The position numbers and the translations under genes were made by a program. From an uncultured bacterium (GTDB taxonomy: Bacteria; Bacteroidota; Bacteroidia; Bacteroidales; CAIXTV01), in NCBI GenBank assembly GCA_903922465.1, contig CAIXTV010000092.1, positions 1-40,045 of the forward strand: a DNA stretch of 40,045 bases, given 5' to 3'. Under the pieces are notes generated by a model. The model did no database searches, was not told the DNA's origin, and saw only the letters and a program-made list of their open reading frames with translations. Position 1 is the stretch's first letter, and the number at the start of each line of letters is the position of its first letter. Below, piece after piece: positions 1 through 7,908 of the stretch.

Positions 1-1392
1 GAACTTAATTCTGTTCAACAACAAAGCAATTCAAATATGTTTATTGTTGGACCTGCTTCAGGGAATAAAACTATAAAAGTAACAGCAAAACTAGCCAGTG
101 CGGGATTGGGGACTATTATTTCTTCCACCAATGGGACAAGAATAATGAGGATACGATTGACGAACAGCATAGCTTTCGCTTACTTAAGACCCAATATGTC
201 CTTTTCATTTACAACAGTTGGTCCATCGTGGTCAAGCATTATTAGTGCTTATGTGAATGCCATTAGTGTTAATATCAATGCTAATGGAACATGGGTGGCA
301 AGCAATTTAAACAATCCTATTCTAAATATAAATCTTTTTAATATGACAGGAGGGGGTACTTATTGTGGATGGGGAGCCCCAGTAATAGTTGGAGTAGATG
401 GTTCGCAAACAGGTATTAATTACCAGCTTAAAAAAGATGGAGTGAACTATGGTGCATCAGTTGTAGGCACAGGCAGCCCTTTAACATGGAATATTACAGA
501 GGCAGGAAACTATACTTGCACGAGTGATTTTGGGGCTATGAATGGAAGCGCAGAAGTAACGGTTTTCAGTGCAGTTGCTCCAACGGGCAATGCCATTCAA
601 TCTGTTTGTGATGCCGATACTTTGAATGAAATACAAATAAATGGAAGTAATATAAAATGGTATGATGCTGCTTCAGGTGGCAATTTGCTCTTATCCAATA
701 ATGCCACCATAGGCGGAAACACCTATTATGCCAGTCAAACCATTGCAGGATGCGAAAGTCAAACCAGGTTAGGAATAAGCATGATTGATATAAAAACCCT
801 GAATCTCCATCTTTACTTAGAAGGCTTATTTGATCATAATACAAATAAAATGATAGAAGCTTTTAATGGGGATACTTATCTGCCACAATGGGGACTAGGG
901 ATATCAGATAAAATAAATATCGGACTTTATCACGAAACGCCTCCATATACCCTTATCTATTCACAAAATAATGTAAGTTTAACAACCGATGGTGGCTTAA
1001 GTAGTTTGATCCCATGTGTCTATAATGAAAATTATTACATAGCCATAAGTAACCGTAATCATATACAAACCTGGTCGGCAATGGCTCTTCCTTTTAATAC
1101 CCCTGCTATAAGTTATGACTTCAGTACTGATATGATGCAGGCTTATGGAGTAGATGCACAAGTACAAGTTGCTTCAAACAAATATGCCTTTTATATAGGG
1201 GATTTAGACCAAGGAGGTTGGGTTGATTCGGATGATTTCAATTTATTTGAACCAGATATTACTTTTGGAGCAGTAGGGTTCTACAATTCTGATTTTAACG
1301 GAGGAGGATGGGTTGATTCGGATGACTTTAATCTGTTTGAGCCGAGGCTAACGGCAGGTGTGGCTTCACAGTCTCCGGGAAAGAAGAAGTAG
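1..1392 (+). CDS. Secreted Ig-like protein with dockerin-like C-terminal repeats (5' partial)
   Basis: The frame is open from the first base of the window, so the protein starts upstream; the ATG at 37 is internal. The visible 463 codons contain an Ig/PKD-like beta domain (around PVIVGVDGSQTG to GSAEVTVFS), a second Ig-like module with the SVCDADTLNEIQ / IKWYDAASGGNLL pattern common in Bacteroidota surface proteins, and a C-terminal module with two near-identical acidic motifs, DLDQGGWVDSDDFNLFEPD and DFNGGGWVDSDDFNLFEPR. The DxDxGGxVDxxDF spacing resembles the calcium-binding loops of dockerin or EF-hand repeats. No T9SS type A tail or CHU_C tail is visible; the protein ends about 15 residues after the second motif in SQSPGKKK. 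It is probably an extracellular structural or adhesive protein; substrate unknown. It faces the fdtA-like genes convergently. Confidence 0.8.
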   Translation, partial: ELNSVQQQSNSNMFIVGPASGNKTIKVTAKLASAGLGTIISSTNGTRIMRIRLTNSIAFAYLRPNMSFSFTTVGPSWSSIISAYVNAISVNINANGTWVASNLNNPILNINLFNMTGGGTYCGWGAPVIVGVDGSQTGINYQLKKDGVNYGASVVGTGSPLTWNITEAGNYTCTSDFGAMNGSAEVTVFSAVAPTGNAIQSVCDADTLNEIQINGSNIKWYDAASGGNLLLSNNATIGGNTYYASQTIAGCESQTRLGISMIDIKTLNLHLYLEGLFDHNTNKMIEAFNGDTYLPQWGLGISDKINIGLYHETPPYTLIYSQNNVSLTTDGGLSSLIPCVYNENYYIAISNRNHIQTWSAMALPFNTPAISYDFSTDMMQAYGVDAQVQVASNKYAFYIGDLDQGGWVDSDDFNLFEPDITFGAVGFYNSDFNGGGWVDSDDFNLFEPRLTAGVASQSPGKKK

Positions 1393-1407
1393 GAGAGTTG
1401 AAAATAT

Positions 1408-1468
1408 TGGAGGGGGGCGCGAAATTTCAGATCCTTTTGTTCTCCCCTCCAACTTCTTATGAAGTTGG
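1408..1468. terminator. Overlapping hairpins between convergent genes
   Basis: Two mutually exclusive stems are visible. TTGGAGGGG (1407-1415) pairs with CCCCTCCAA (1444-1452), and CCAACTTC (1449-1456) pairs perfectly with GAAGTTGG (1461-1468) around a TTAT loop. They lie between convergent stop codons and probably act as transcription terminators, possibly one per direction. No long U tract is present, so this is inferred from position and structure. Confidence 0.5.
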
Positions 1469-1507
1469 GGTGAAAATATTCAGGACCAAGTCTCTTAGGG
1501 GGTTTGT

Positions 1508-1921
1508 TTACCTCACCAACTTCAAATAATCCTGATAATTTCTTATATAGTCTGCCTCACTGTATTTTTCGGAAGCCAGCACAAGACAAATGGCACCTGA
1601 AGAGAAATTGCTCAAATTGTTCCAAACACCGGGGACCACATGTAAGGCAAAATAGGGTCGGTTGAGGTTGAAAGTCTTTTTGTTTTTCCCATCATCGATT
1701 TGCACATCGAAACTGCCACTCGCGGCAATAATGAGCTGATGGCACTGATGATGTGCATGCCCACCTCTTACCACTCCTCCAGGAATATCGTAAACATAAA
1801 ACAATCGTTTCATTTCGAAAGGAATGTCTTTTAATCCTTCTAAAGCTGTGATGTTGCCGGCACGGTATTTAATTTTCGGCAACTTAAGTAAGGAACAATC
1901 GGTTATGCTTGCCATTATCAT
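1508..1921 (-). CDS. FdtA/WxcM-like cupin (dTDP-sugar 3,4-ketoisomerase type), copy 2
   Basis: A 137-residue single-domain cupin of the FdtA/QdtA/WxcM family, which isomerises dTDP-4-keto-6-deoxyglucose to the 3-keto sugar on the way to 3-amino-3,6-dideoxyhexoses of surface glycans. Typical features are the opening LPKIKYRAGNITALEG, the FYVYDIPGGVVRGGHAH segment whose GHAHHQCHQ histidines fit the active site, and the LNRPYFALHVVPGVWNNL core strand. The length is normal for the family. It follows its paralogue with an ATGA overlap (bases 1918-1921), indicating translational coupling; a second in-frame ATG lies two codons downstream. No aminotransferase or acetyltransferase partner is in the window, so the sugar product is not determined. 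Confidence 0.85.
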   Translation of the reverse strand: MIMASITDCSLLKLPKIKYRAGNITALEGLKDIPFEMKRLFYVYDIPGGVVRGGHAHHQCHQLIIAASGSFDVQIDDGKNKKTFNLNRPYFALHVVPGVWNNLSNFSSGAICLVLASEKYSEADYIRNYQDYLKLVR

Positions 1922-2331
1922 TTTGGAATTTGATTACAGAGTTTTTTAAATACTCTCAGATTTTTAATGTAATCGGTCTCATCGAAAACTTCAGAGGATA
2001 ATATCAAACATAGCGAATTGGTGGAGAAGTTTTCGAGTGAACGCCAATTCATATTTGGGATGTATAAACCGTAATAAGAACGGTTTAATGAGTATTTCAA
2101 AGAATTTTTACCATCATTTACCATCACATCGAAACTTCCCGAAATGGCAATGATAAATTCGTGTTGGGTTTTATAGGCATGCCCACTTCGTTTTTGTCCC
2201 CCCGGCACATCATAAATCCAATAGGTTCTTTTTATTGAAAAGGGAATGTGTTCATCACTTTCAACAAATGACAAGTTCCCCCGGCTATCTTCGAGTTTGG
2301 GAAGTTGAATTATACTTGACTTAAGTTTCAT
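1918..2331 (-). CDS. FdtA/WxcM-like cupin (dTDP-sugar 3,4-ketoisomerase type), copy 1
   Basis: A 137-residue paralogue of the downstream gene with the same fold landmarks: LPKLEDSRGNLSFVE, YWIYDVPGGQKRSGHAYKTQ, LNRSYYGLYIPNMNW and a C-terminal helix. The active-site stretch reads GHAYKTQHE where the downstream copy has GHAHHQCHQ, so one histidine of the GHAH motif is replaced by tyrosine. The two copies may therefore differ in activity or work as a heteromer, which is inference. It is the first gene of a two-gene unit, with a candidate -7 element at 2395-2402 and a leader of about 57 bases. Confidence 0.83.
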   Translation of the reverse strand: MKLKSSIIQLPKLEDSRGNLSFVESDEHIPFSIKRTYWIYDVPGGQKRSGHAYKTQHEFIIAISGSFDVMVNDGKNSLKYSLNRSYYGLYIPNMNWRSLENFSTNSLCLILSSEVFDETDYIKNLRVFKKLCNQIPK

Positions 2332-2334
2332 AAT

Positions 2335-2361
2335 GATTGTTTCGCTTGGCTCACAATGACG
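2335..2361. repeat. Dispersed extragenic-repeat-like sequence in the fdtA leader
   Basis: On the minus strand this reads CGTCATTGTGAGCCAAGCGA followed by AACAATC. It resembles the CGTCATTGCGAG...GCGAAGCAATC sequences scattered between genes in many bacterial genomes, from general recollection rather than a search. Only one copy was noticed in this window. It lies inside the predicted untranslated leader. Confidence 0.4.
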
Positions 2362-2394
2362 AATTCGTTTATTTTAAAGACTTCCATTTATAGG

Positions 2395-2402
2395 CAAAAT
2401 TA
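2395..2402 (-). promoter_or_regulatory. Candidate -7 promoter element for the fdtA-like pair
   Basis: The minus strand reads TAATTTTG followed by C, a full match to the Bacteroidota -7 consensus TAnnTTTG. No convincing -33 TTTG is seen at the usual distance. It sits just downstream of the aspartate kinase stop, so the pair need not depend on read-through. Confidence 0.5.
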
Positions 2403-2419
2403 GTAAAATATTCAATGCA

Positions 2420-3697
2420 TCAGAGGGTCTTGTTTGTATCTGCCACCAAAAGTTGCACAGTAACTCTACTCTTTTGTTCCAAAATAACCTTACGCTGATG
2501 AACTATTTTGTCAATAATTTCGCTCGAATAATTACGAATGGTAATGAGTTCAAGGTTTTCGTTGTATTTCACCTTATAGTATTTATTCAACTCATTTATC
2601 AACTTTGGAAGTTTATTCTGATTGTTTTCAACACAAATCGAAAAACTGATAGCAGAGTTTTGCATCAAATTGATTTTGGTGCCATGATGAAAAAAGGTCT
2701 CAAAAATAACAGACAAATTCTTTTCATTTATAAAGGAAAAGTCACGCGATTGAAGGGAAATCAATACCTGATTCTTTTTAAAGATATAGGAAGGAAGACT
2801 CACCGGTTGTAGTACATCGCCAATAAAAGAGCCTTTAAGCCCAGGATTGACAAAGGATTTTACCAGTAGAGGTATGTTCTTATTCTGAAGAGGTTGAAGG
2901 GTTTTAGGATGTATGATGGAGGCACCATAATAGGCAAGTTCAATAGCTTCGTGATAGGAAATCTGTGAGATAATTTCGGCTTCAGAGAAGTATTTAGGGT
3001 CAGCATTGAGCAAGCCGGGAACATCTTTCCAAATAACCACTTCTGTGGCATCCAAACACCATCCAAGAATGGCAGCGGTATAGTCGGAGCCCTCCCTGCC
3101 AAGGGTAGTAATGTATTTTTCGGGGCTGGCCCCTATGAAACCCTGTGTAAGAGCTACTGATTTAGTTGAAAAGACTTCTTTAGCTTTTTGGCTTACATTT
3201 TCGCTTGTCTTTTCCCAATTCACACCAGCATCCCTATATATGTAATCAGTGATAATGAGGTTGCGGGCATCCAGCCATTGATTCTCTATTCCATTGGCAT
3301 TTAAATATTCGCTAATGATGGTAGTTGAAATCAGTTCCCCATAAGGCACAATCTGATCATATTCATAATCATACGATTCAGATGAAGGGGTTTTGAGTTT
3401 GCTCTCGAGTTGTTGGTAAAAGCTTTCGACTCTGGCGCAAACCGATTCATTGTTTTCCGGAAATAGTCCTGTGATGATTACATTATGATAGTGTTTGACC
3501 TTCTTAAATAGTTCTTTAGGGTCGCTTGCCTGGCTATAATAGGCATTCAAAACTTCTTCGAGAGCATTGGTGGTTTTCCCCATGGCAGAAATCACCACCA
3601 TGAGTTTCTCGTCAGGAAATCTTTTTAATATTGTGCATAAATTTTTAACAGCTTCCACACTGTTTACAGATGCACCGCCAAACTTGAATACTTTCAT
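2420..3697 (-). CDS. lysC: Aspartate kinase
   Basis: A 425-residue monofunctional aspartokinase, which phosphorylates L-aspartate at the first step of lysine, threonine, methionine and diaminopimelate synthesis. The N-terminal amino-acid kinase domain opens with MKVFKFGGASV, has the VVISAMGKTTNALEEV stretch, and contains TLGREGSDYTAAILG and WKDVPGLLNADPKYF, the nucleotide/aspartate-binding segments. The region after about residue 300 (VLISLQSRDFSF..., HHGTKINLMQNSAISFSICV) is the paired ACT regulatory domain, so feedback control by an end product is expected. No homoserine dehydrogenase is fused. The ATG at 3697 gives the canonical start. It stands alone between the fdtA-like unit and the four-helix-bundle gene. 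Confidence 0.95.
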   Translation of the reverse strand: MKVFKFGGASVNSVEAVKNLCTILKRFPDEKLMVVISAMGKTTNALEEVLNAYYSQASDPKELFKKVKHYHNVIITGLFPENNESVCARVESFYQQLESKLKTPSSESYDYEYDQIVPYGELISTTIISEYLNANGIENQWLDARNLIITDYIYRDAGVNWEKTSENVSQKAKEVFSTKSVALTQGFIGASPEKYITTLGREGSDYTAAILGWCLDATEVVIWKDVPGLLNADPKYFSEAEIISQISYHEAIELAYYGASIIHPKTLQPLQNKNIPLLVKSFVNPGLKGSFIGDVLQPVSLPSYIFKKNQVLISLQSRDFSFINEKNLSVIFETFFHHGTKINLMQNSAISFSICVENNQNKLPKLINELNKYYKVKYNENLELITIRNYSSEIIDKIVHQRKVILEQKSRVTVQLLVADTNKTL

Positions 3698-3718
3698 GGT
3701 TATATTGAGTAGAGTTAT

Positions 3719-3770
3719 TTTAAGAATGATTTAAGAACAAGGATTTTTCGATTTTTGATTTAAGAAGAGG
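3719..3770 (+). repeat. Dispersed AT-rich repeat, copy A
   Basis: Contains the exact 14-mer AGAACAAGGATTTT (3734-3747) followed by GATTTTTGATTTAAGAAGA. Related copies lie inverted at 4210-4271 and direct at 12746-12777. Copies A and B flank the four-helix-bundle gene in opposite orientation. Confidence 0.6.
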
Positions 3771-3829
3771 TTCTGAGTATATCATAAGTTTATGTGTTGA
3801 ATTAAAAATAAGGATAATTGTTTTCGATT

Positions 3830-4198
3830 TTAGTATGGCTTAGTAGCATTCTTTTGAGCTGTTTCAGCGCTTTTAACAAAAATCGAGATTAGTTCATCGC
3901 TTTCTTTTATTGCAGAAACAACTTTTCCTTCATTCGTGAATAATTTTGAACGATGCATTATCTTTTTACATATTTGAGTTTCTCTCAATTCTTTTAAAAC
4001 GATTTTTATTTTATGAATGAAATCTTTCCGTGACTCCCCACTTTGAACTCCCCCATAATTTAAAGCAAGAGAAGTCCCAGAACGTAAAAGCTGACTAGCC
4101 AAATAACTTGCTGCCTTTGAATCAGGGATAGTTTCTGCAATTTCAATAATTAATACTGCAAAACTAATTAATCTTTCTTCGAGCTCATGTTTATTCAT
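3830..4198 (-). CDS. Four-helix-bundle protein (23S rRNA intervening-sequence protein family)
   Basis: A 122-residue, mostly helical protein matching the four-helix-bundle (S23 / 23S rRNA intervening-sequence) family. Landmarks are LISFAVLIIEIAETIPDSKAASYLA, the hallmark QLLRSGTSLALNYGGVQSGES segment, and KDFIHKIKIVLKELRETQICKKI. The family was named from ORFs within rRNA insertions but is mostly found as free-standing genes of unknown, possibly nucleic-acid-related, function. Here it is free-standing and bracketed by inverted copies of an AT-rich dispersed sequence (3719-3770 and 4210-4271), which may mean that gene and flanks moved as a unit. It is a solo gene with no obvious promoter match. 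Confidence 0.88.
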   Translation of the reverse strand: MNKHELEERLISFAVLIIEIAETIPDSKAASYLASQLLRSGTSLALNYGGVQSGESRKDFIHKIKIVLKELRETQICKKIMHRSKLFTNEGKVVSAIKESDELISIFVKSAETAQKNATKPY

Positions 4199-4209
4199 CC
4201 CTAAATTAT

Positions 4210-4271
4210 TAAAATCCTTGTTCTTCTTCTAAAATCAAAAATCCTTAATCCTTAATCCTCATTCTTAAATC
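4210..4271 (-). repeat. Dispersed AT-rich repeat, copy B (inverted)
   Basis: Read on the minus strand it contains GATTTAAGAATGA, GGATTTTTGATTTTAGAAGA and AGAACAAGGATTTT (complement of 4211-4224), the same modules as copy A in a slightly different order. It forms an imperfect inverted pair with copy A around the four-helix-bundle gene. Confidence 0.55.
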
Positions 4272-4300
4272 AATATTCCTTCTTCTTAATCCATATCCTT

Positions 4301-5110
4301 TCAATTCACAAATGTAAACTCATCCCAGTCCCCCCCAATTTCAATATCATTGCGATAAGAAGTCAGTGCCTGATAGTCAAGGGTCATACATTTTATCACT
4401 TCAGTATCAGGAGGTGCAGCATAAACCTCAATTCCTTTAGGATCGATAATTGCTGAATCGCCCGTGTGAGGAATCCCATTCCCATCTTTTCCAATCCTGT
4501 TCACTCCAATCACATACGCCTGATTCTCCATTGCTCGGGCAAGCAAAAGCGTTTTCCAAACATTACTTCTGAAGGTGGGCCAATTAGCAACATAAATCAA
4601 ACAATCATATTCGTATTCTCCTTCCTGAAAACGGTTCTTACTCCAAACAGGAAAGCGTAAATCATAACAAACCAGAGGCTTTATTTTCCATCCCTTCAGT
4701 TCGAAAACCGATGTTTGATTCCCTGCAGTAAAGTGTTTTTGTTCGTGAGCCAGTCGGAATAAATGCCGTTTATCGTATTGAAAAAGTGTTCCATCTGGAA
4801 AAGCAGCCAAAAAACGATTATAAAAAGAATTATTCTCTTCAATACAAATACTTCCGGCAACAACCGCCTGATGTTTAAGCGCTTGTTCCCTAAGCCATAG
4901 CGTTGAAGTCCCTTCAGGTTTTTCTGCAATTGAAGGAGGATTCATAACAAAAGCAGTATTAAACATTTCGGGCAATACAATTAAATCAACCTTCTCCTCT
5001 AATTGATTCAATAATCCACCTATATGTTTAAGATTCTCAGCAGCATTACTCCAAACCAAATCGGTCTGAATGATACATACTTCAAGCTTTTGCAGAATAT
5101 TTCTTTTCAT
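4301..5110 (-). CDS. Nitrilase-superfamily omega-amidase (YafV/Nit2-like)
   Basis: A 269-residue carbon-nitrogen hydrolase. The Glu-Lys-Cys catalytic triad is visible as E48 in VLPEMF, K114 in YDKRHLF and C148 in LVCYDLRFP. The residues around the triad and the length fit the YafV/Nit2 omega-amidases, which hydrolyse alpha-ketoglutaramate or alpha-ketosuccinamate and so repair or salvage keto-amides left by glutamine or asparagine transamination. It is cytoplasmic, with no signal peptide. The ATG at 5110 is the start; a later ATG in the same frame would lose the first strand. It is divergent from the KpsF gene across a 100-bp gap. The neighbours do not reveal a pathway, so the substrate comes from the family alone. 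Confidence 0.9.
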   Translation of the reverse strand: MKRNILQKLEVCIIQTDLVWSNAAENLKHIGGLLNQLEEKVDLIVLPEMFNTAFVMNPPSIAEKPEGTSTLWLREQALKHQAVVAGSICIEENNSFYNRFLAAFPDGTLFQYDKRHLFRLAHEQKHFTAGNQTSVFELKGWKIKPLVCYDLRFPVWSKNRFQEGEYEYDCLIYVANWPTFRSNVWKTLLLARAMENQAYVIGVNRIGKDGNGIPHTGDSAIIDPKGIEVYAAPPDTEVIKCMTLDYQALTSYRNDIEIGGDWDEFTFVN

Positions 5111-5180
5111 TTCAAGCGCGAAAATAATAAATAATACTGATTTAAGTTCAATTGTTTTATCAGGAGTTCGTTATATATTT

Positions 5181-5188
5181 TAATTTTG
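5181..5188 (+). promoter_or_regulatory. Candidate -7 promoter element for the kpsF operon
   Basis: TAATTTTG followed by C matches TAnnTTTG(C) exactly. Transcription would start near 5195, leaving a leader of roughly 15 bases before the TTG start at 5211. This short leader supports the TTG start. No good -33 element is present. Confidence 0.5.
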
Positions 5189-5210
5189 CAGTTATAAATC
5201 ATTCATCATA

Positions 5211-6176
5211 TTGAAAACAAAAGAACAAATCCGACAAATTGCACTTCACACCATTAAAGAAGAATCGCAGGCTATCAGTGGTCTCGAGCAATTTATTAAT
5301 GACGATTTTGTGAAATGTGTCGAGCTAATCTATCATTCGGGAGGAAGAGTTGTAGTTACAGGAATTGGCAAAAGCGCCATTATAGGGGCTAAAATTGTTT
5401 CCACTTTTAATTCTACGGGCACCCCTTCCGTTTTTATGCATGCTGCCGATGCCATACATGGCGATTTAGGAATGATACAGAAAGAAGACATCATTATTTG
5501 TTTGTCCAAAAGTGGTAATACCCCTGAAATTAAACTCCTAGTCCCACTTTTGAAGATGATGGGCAACAAGCTCATTGCCATAGTAGGAAATTTAGATTCC
5601 TTTTTGGCTCGTCAAGCCGATTATGTTATTGATACTACCGTTGACCATGAAGCCTGTACCAACAATTTGGCCCCCACATCCAGCACCACGGCTCAATTGG
5701 TCATGGGCGATGCCCTTGCCATTTCGTTGCTCGAGTGCCGAGGCTTCACCTCGGGCGACTTTGCAAAATATCACCCCGGAGGCTCATTAGGCAAAATGCT
5801 ATATTTGAAAGTAGAAGATGTTGCCGCCATAAACGAAAAGCCTGTTGTTCAGTTGACCGATGGCATACGGGCTATTATTATGGAGATATCCTCAAAACGA
5901 TTGGGTGCTACTGCCGTTTTAGATGGTGAAAAGCTTGCAGGTATTATTACCGATGGCGATTTACGCCGCATGCTCGAAAAAGAAACCTCTGTCGATAAAA
6001 TGACGGCTGCTAACATCATGAATCCTAATCCTAAAACCATCGAAAAATCCGAATTAGCCGTAAATGCGCTCAATCTTATGAGGCAAAAAAACATCACCCA
6101 ACTCCTCATTGTCGATAATGCAAGCTATTTTGGAGTAGTACATTTACACGATATTTTACGAGAAGGTATTATTTAA
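5211..6176 (+). CDS. kdsD: KpsF/GutQ-family D-arabinose-5-phosphate isomerase
   Basis: A 321-residue protein with an N-terminal SIS sugar-isomerase domain (about residues 30-175: GGRVVVTGIGKSAIIGAKI, STGTPSVFMHAADAIHGDLG, CLSKSGNTPEI) and two C-terminal CBS domains (about 205-320). It interconverts ribulose 5-phosphate and arabinose 5-phosphate, the first step of KDO synthesis for lipopolysaccharide. The start is TTG; the frame upstream is open only to a TAA at 5181 and has no ATG or GTG before 5211. KHPGG-type residues appear as KYHPGGSLGK. LptB two genes downstream fits a lipopolysaccharide role. The gap to the next gene is 8 bases, so they are co-transcribed. Confidence 0.93.
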   Translation: MKTKEQIRQIALHTIKEESQAISGLEQFINDDFVKCVELIYHSGGRVVVTGIGKSAIIGAKIVSTFNSTGTPSVFMHAADAIHGDLGMIQKEDIIICLSKSGNTPEIKLLVPLLKMMGNKLIAIVGNLDSFLARQADYVIDTTVDHEACTNNLAPTSSTTAQLVMGDALAISLLECRGFTSGDFAKYHPGGSLGKMLYLKVEDVAAINEKPVVQLTDGIRAIIMEISSKRLGATAVLDGEKLAGIITDGDLRRMLEKETSVDKMTAANIMNPNPKTIEKSELAVNALNLMRQKNITQLLIVDNASYFGVVHLHDILREGII

Positions 6177-6184
6177 TTAAGATT

Positions 6185-6529
6185 ATGGGCAAATTAGTTG
6201 AAGAATATAATCAGTATCGCAACAAAATGAACGATGCTTTATTAGACACCGATAACAAAGTGATTAAGCGTTTCTTTAATATTGATACTAACACCTATCT
6301 TGAAGGAGCTTTATCTGTTAAAACCAAAGAAATGATGGGTTTAGTAGCTTCTATGGTTTTGCGCTGCGACGATTGCATTAAATATCATTTGCTGAAATGT
6401 CACAATTTAGGCATGAATAAAGAAGAACTTTTTGAAATATTCTCGATAGCCAATGTTGTTGGTGGAAGCATTGTTATTCCGCATACACGTCGGGCACTCG
6501 AATTTTGGAACGATATTGAAACTACTTAA
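6185..6529 (+). CDS. AhpD-like / carboxymuconolactone decarboxylase family protein
   Basis: A 114-residue helical protein of the carboxymuconolactone-decarboxylase (AhpD-like) family. The CxxCxxxH redox motif is intact as C61-DD-C64-IKY-H68, followed by the LGMNKEELFEIFSIANVVGGSIVIPH helix pair. Relatives reduce peroxiredoxin systems or act as decarboxylases; the CxxC suggests a disulfide oxidoreductase role, with substrate unknown. It lies 8 bases after kdsD and is probably its operon partner. The length is typical of the small single-domain members. Confidence 0.88.
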   Translation: MGKLVEEYNQYRNKMNDALLDTDNKVIKRFFNIDTNTYLEGALSVKTKEMMGLVASMVLRCDDCIKYHLLKCHNLGMNKEELFEIFSIANVVGGSIVIPHTRRALEFWNDIETT

Positions 6530-6559
6530 GAAATGTATAATATGAAAGTAGGCAATCCT

Positions 6560-6618
6560 CAGTCCTCAATCAGCAATGGCAAGGAGCATGTTTTTTGCTT
6601 ATTGCTGACTGTGGACTG
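6560..6618. repeat. Imperfect inverted repeat in the gap before lptB
   Basis: CAGTCCTCAATCAGCAAT (6560-6577) pairs with ATTGCTGACTGTGGACTG (6601-6618), 16 of 18 positions, around a 23-base loop containing TTTTTT. It may act as a terminator for the upstream operon or may be a dispersed extragenic repeat; the sequence alone does not decide. Confidence 0.45.
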
Positions 6619-6667
6619 CAGACTTATAAGTGTGATGTGATAATATATAAAGGACCATATAGATAAA

Positions 6668-7393
6668 ATGAGATTATATACAGAAGGTATTGTGAAAAAA
6701 TACCGCAAGCGTACAGTAGTTAAAGAGGTTTCCATTGAAGTGGAACAAGGCGAAATTGTGGGTTTACTTGGCCCAAACGGTGCCGGAAAAACAACTACTT
6801 TTTACATGATAGTAGGATTGATAAAGCCCATATCCGGAAAAATCTTTTTGGATGATACCGATATTACTAAAGAACCCATGTATAAAAGGGCACAAAGAGG
6901 GATAGGCTATCTCTCCCAAGAAGCCTCAGTCTTTCGGCATTTGACCGTTGAAAACAACATCAGGGCCATCCTCGAATTTACTAAGCTTACCAAAGAAGCT
7001 CAGGAAGCTAAACTCGAATCCCTACTCACCGAATTTGGTTTGCAGCGCATCCGCACCAGTTATGGAATAAATTTATCAGGTGGTGAACGTCGACGCACCG
7101 AAATCGCACGAGCATTAGCCATCGATCCTAAGTTCATTCTACTTGACGAACCTTTTGCAGGGGTCGATCCAATTGCCGTCGAAGATATACAGTCTATCGT
7201 TTATCGATTAAAGGAAAAAAATATTGGAATCCTCATAACCGATCATAATGTTCATGAAACCCTTACTATTACCGACAGGGCTTATTTATTATTTGAAGGA
7301 AATGTCCTCAAATCAGGCACCGCTCAAGAGCTTGCCGAAGACGAACATGTACGTAAAGTATACTTAGGACAAAACTTCGAGTTAAGAAGATAA
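6668..7393 (+). CDS. lptB: LptB, lipopolysaccharide export ATPase
   Basis: A 241-residue ABC ATPase. Walker A is GPNGAGKT (35-42), the Q-loop is YLSQEASVF, the signature is [15 protein letters not shown] (136-150), Walker B is FILLDEP (156-162), and the H-loop is ITDHNVHET. The GGERRR signature and the [13 protein letters not shown] stretch are characteristic of LptB, the cytoplasmic motor that drives lipopolysaccharide from the inner membrane across the Lpt bridge. No other lpt gene is adjacent. It follows the kdsD pair after 138 bp containing an imperfect hairpin, so it may have its own transcript. It ends 53 bp before a 21-bp tandem array. Confidence 0.95.
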   Translation: MRLYTEGIVKKYRKRTVVKEVSIEVEQGEIVGLLGPNGAGKTTTFYMIVGLIKPISGKIFLDDTDITKEPMYKRAQRGIGYLSQEASVFRHLTVENNIRAILEFTKLTKEAQEAKLESLLTEFGLQRIRTSYGINLSGGERRRTEIARALAIDPKFILLDEPFAGVDPIAVEDIQSIVYRLKEKNIGILITDHNVHETLTITDRAYLLFEGNVLKSGTAQELAEDEHVRKVYLGQNFELRR

Positions 7394-7446
7394 TTCCTTT
7401 CAAGCATATATTCAGGCGATGATGATGAAATATTCCCTCTGAGACC

Positions 7447-7908
7447 AAAGCATTACCATTTCGAACAATAGTATTACCATGCTGAACAATAGTATGGGCA
7501 TTTTACACAATAGTATGGGCATTTTATGCAATAGTATTTCCATCCTGAAGAATAGTATGGGCATTTTATGCAATAGTATTTCCATCCTGAAGAATAGTAT
7601 GGGCATTTTACACCATAGTATGGGCATTTTATACAATAGTATCGCCATCCTGAACAATAGTATGGGCATTTTACACCATAGTATGGGCATTTTACGAAAT
7701 AGTATCACCATCCTGAACAATAGTATGGGCATTTTACACCATAGTATGGGCATTTTATGCAATAGTATCACCATCCTAAAGAATAGTATGGGCATTTTAC
7801 ACCATAGTATGGGCATTTTACGAAATAGTATGGGCATTCTGCAAAAATTCGCCTCAATCCTGAACAATAACATTACCATCCTACAAAATAGTATAAATAG
7901 TATAATTT
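7447..7908. repeat. 21-bp tandem array 1 (about 22 units)
   Basis: About 22 head-to-tail units of exactly 21 bases run between lptB and the CPBP gene. Most units start ATAGTAT (a dyad, ATA-G-TAT), then three variable bases, CAT, and an 8-base variable end. Two variants occur: A (GGGCATTTTA core) and B (CCATCCTGAA core). Their order, largely A-A-B, gives a 63-bp higher-order period. Variation is confined to fixed positions. Long ORFs exist on both strands because 21 is a multiple of three and no unit holds a stop in those frames; they are not considered genes. The ends (7447-7467 and 7846-7908) are degenerate. Confidence 0.95.

Noticed and set aside
566-844. Minus-strand ORF inside the first gene
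   Set aside because: Shadow of the plus-strand coding frame with aromatic-rich, non-protein-like composition; the same reasoning removed the other overlapping ORFs within recognised genes.
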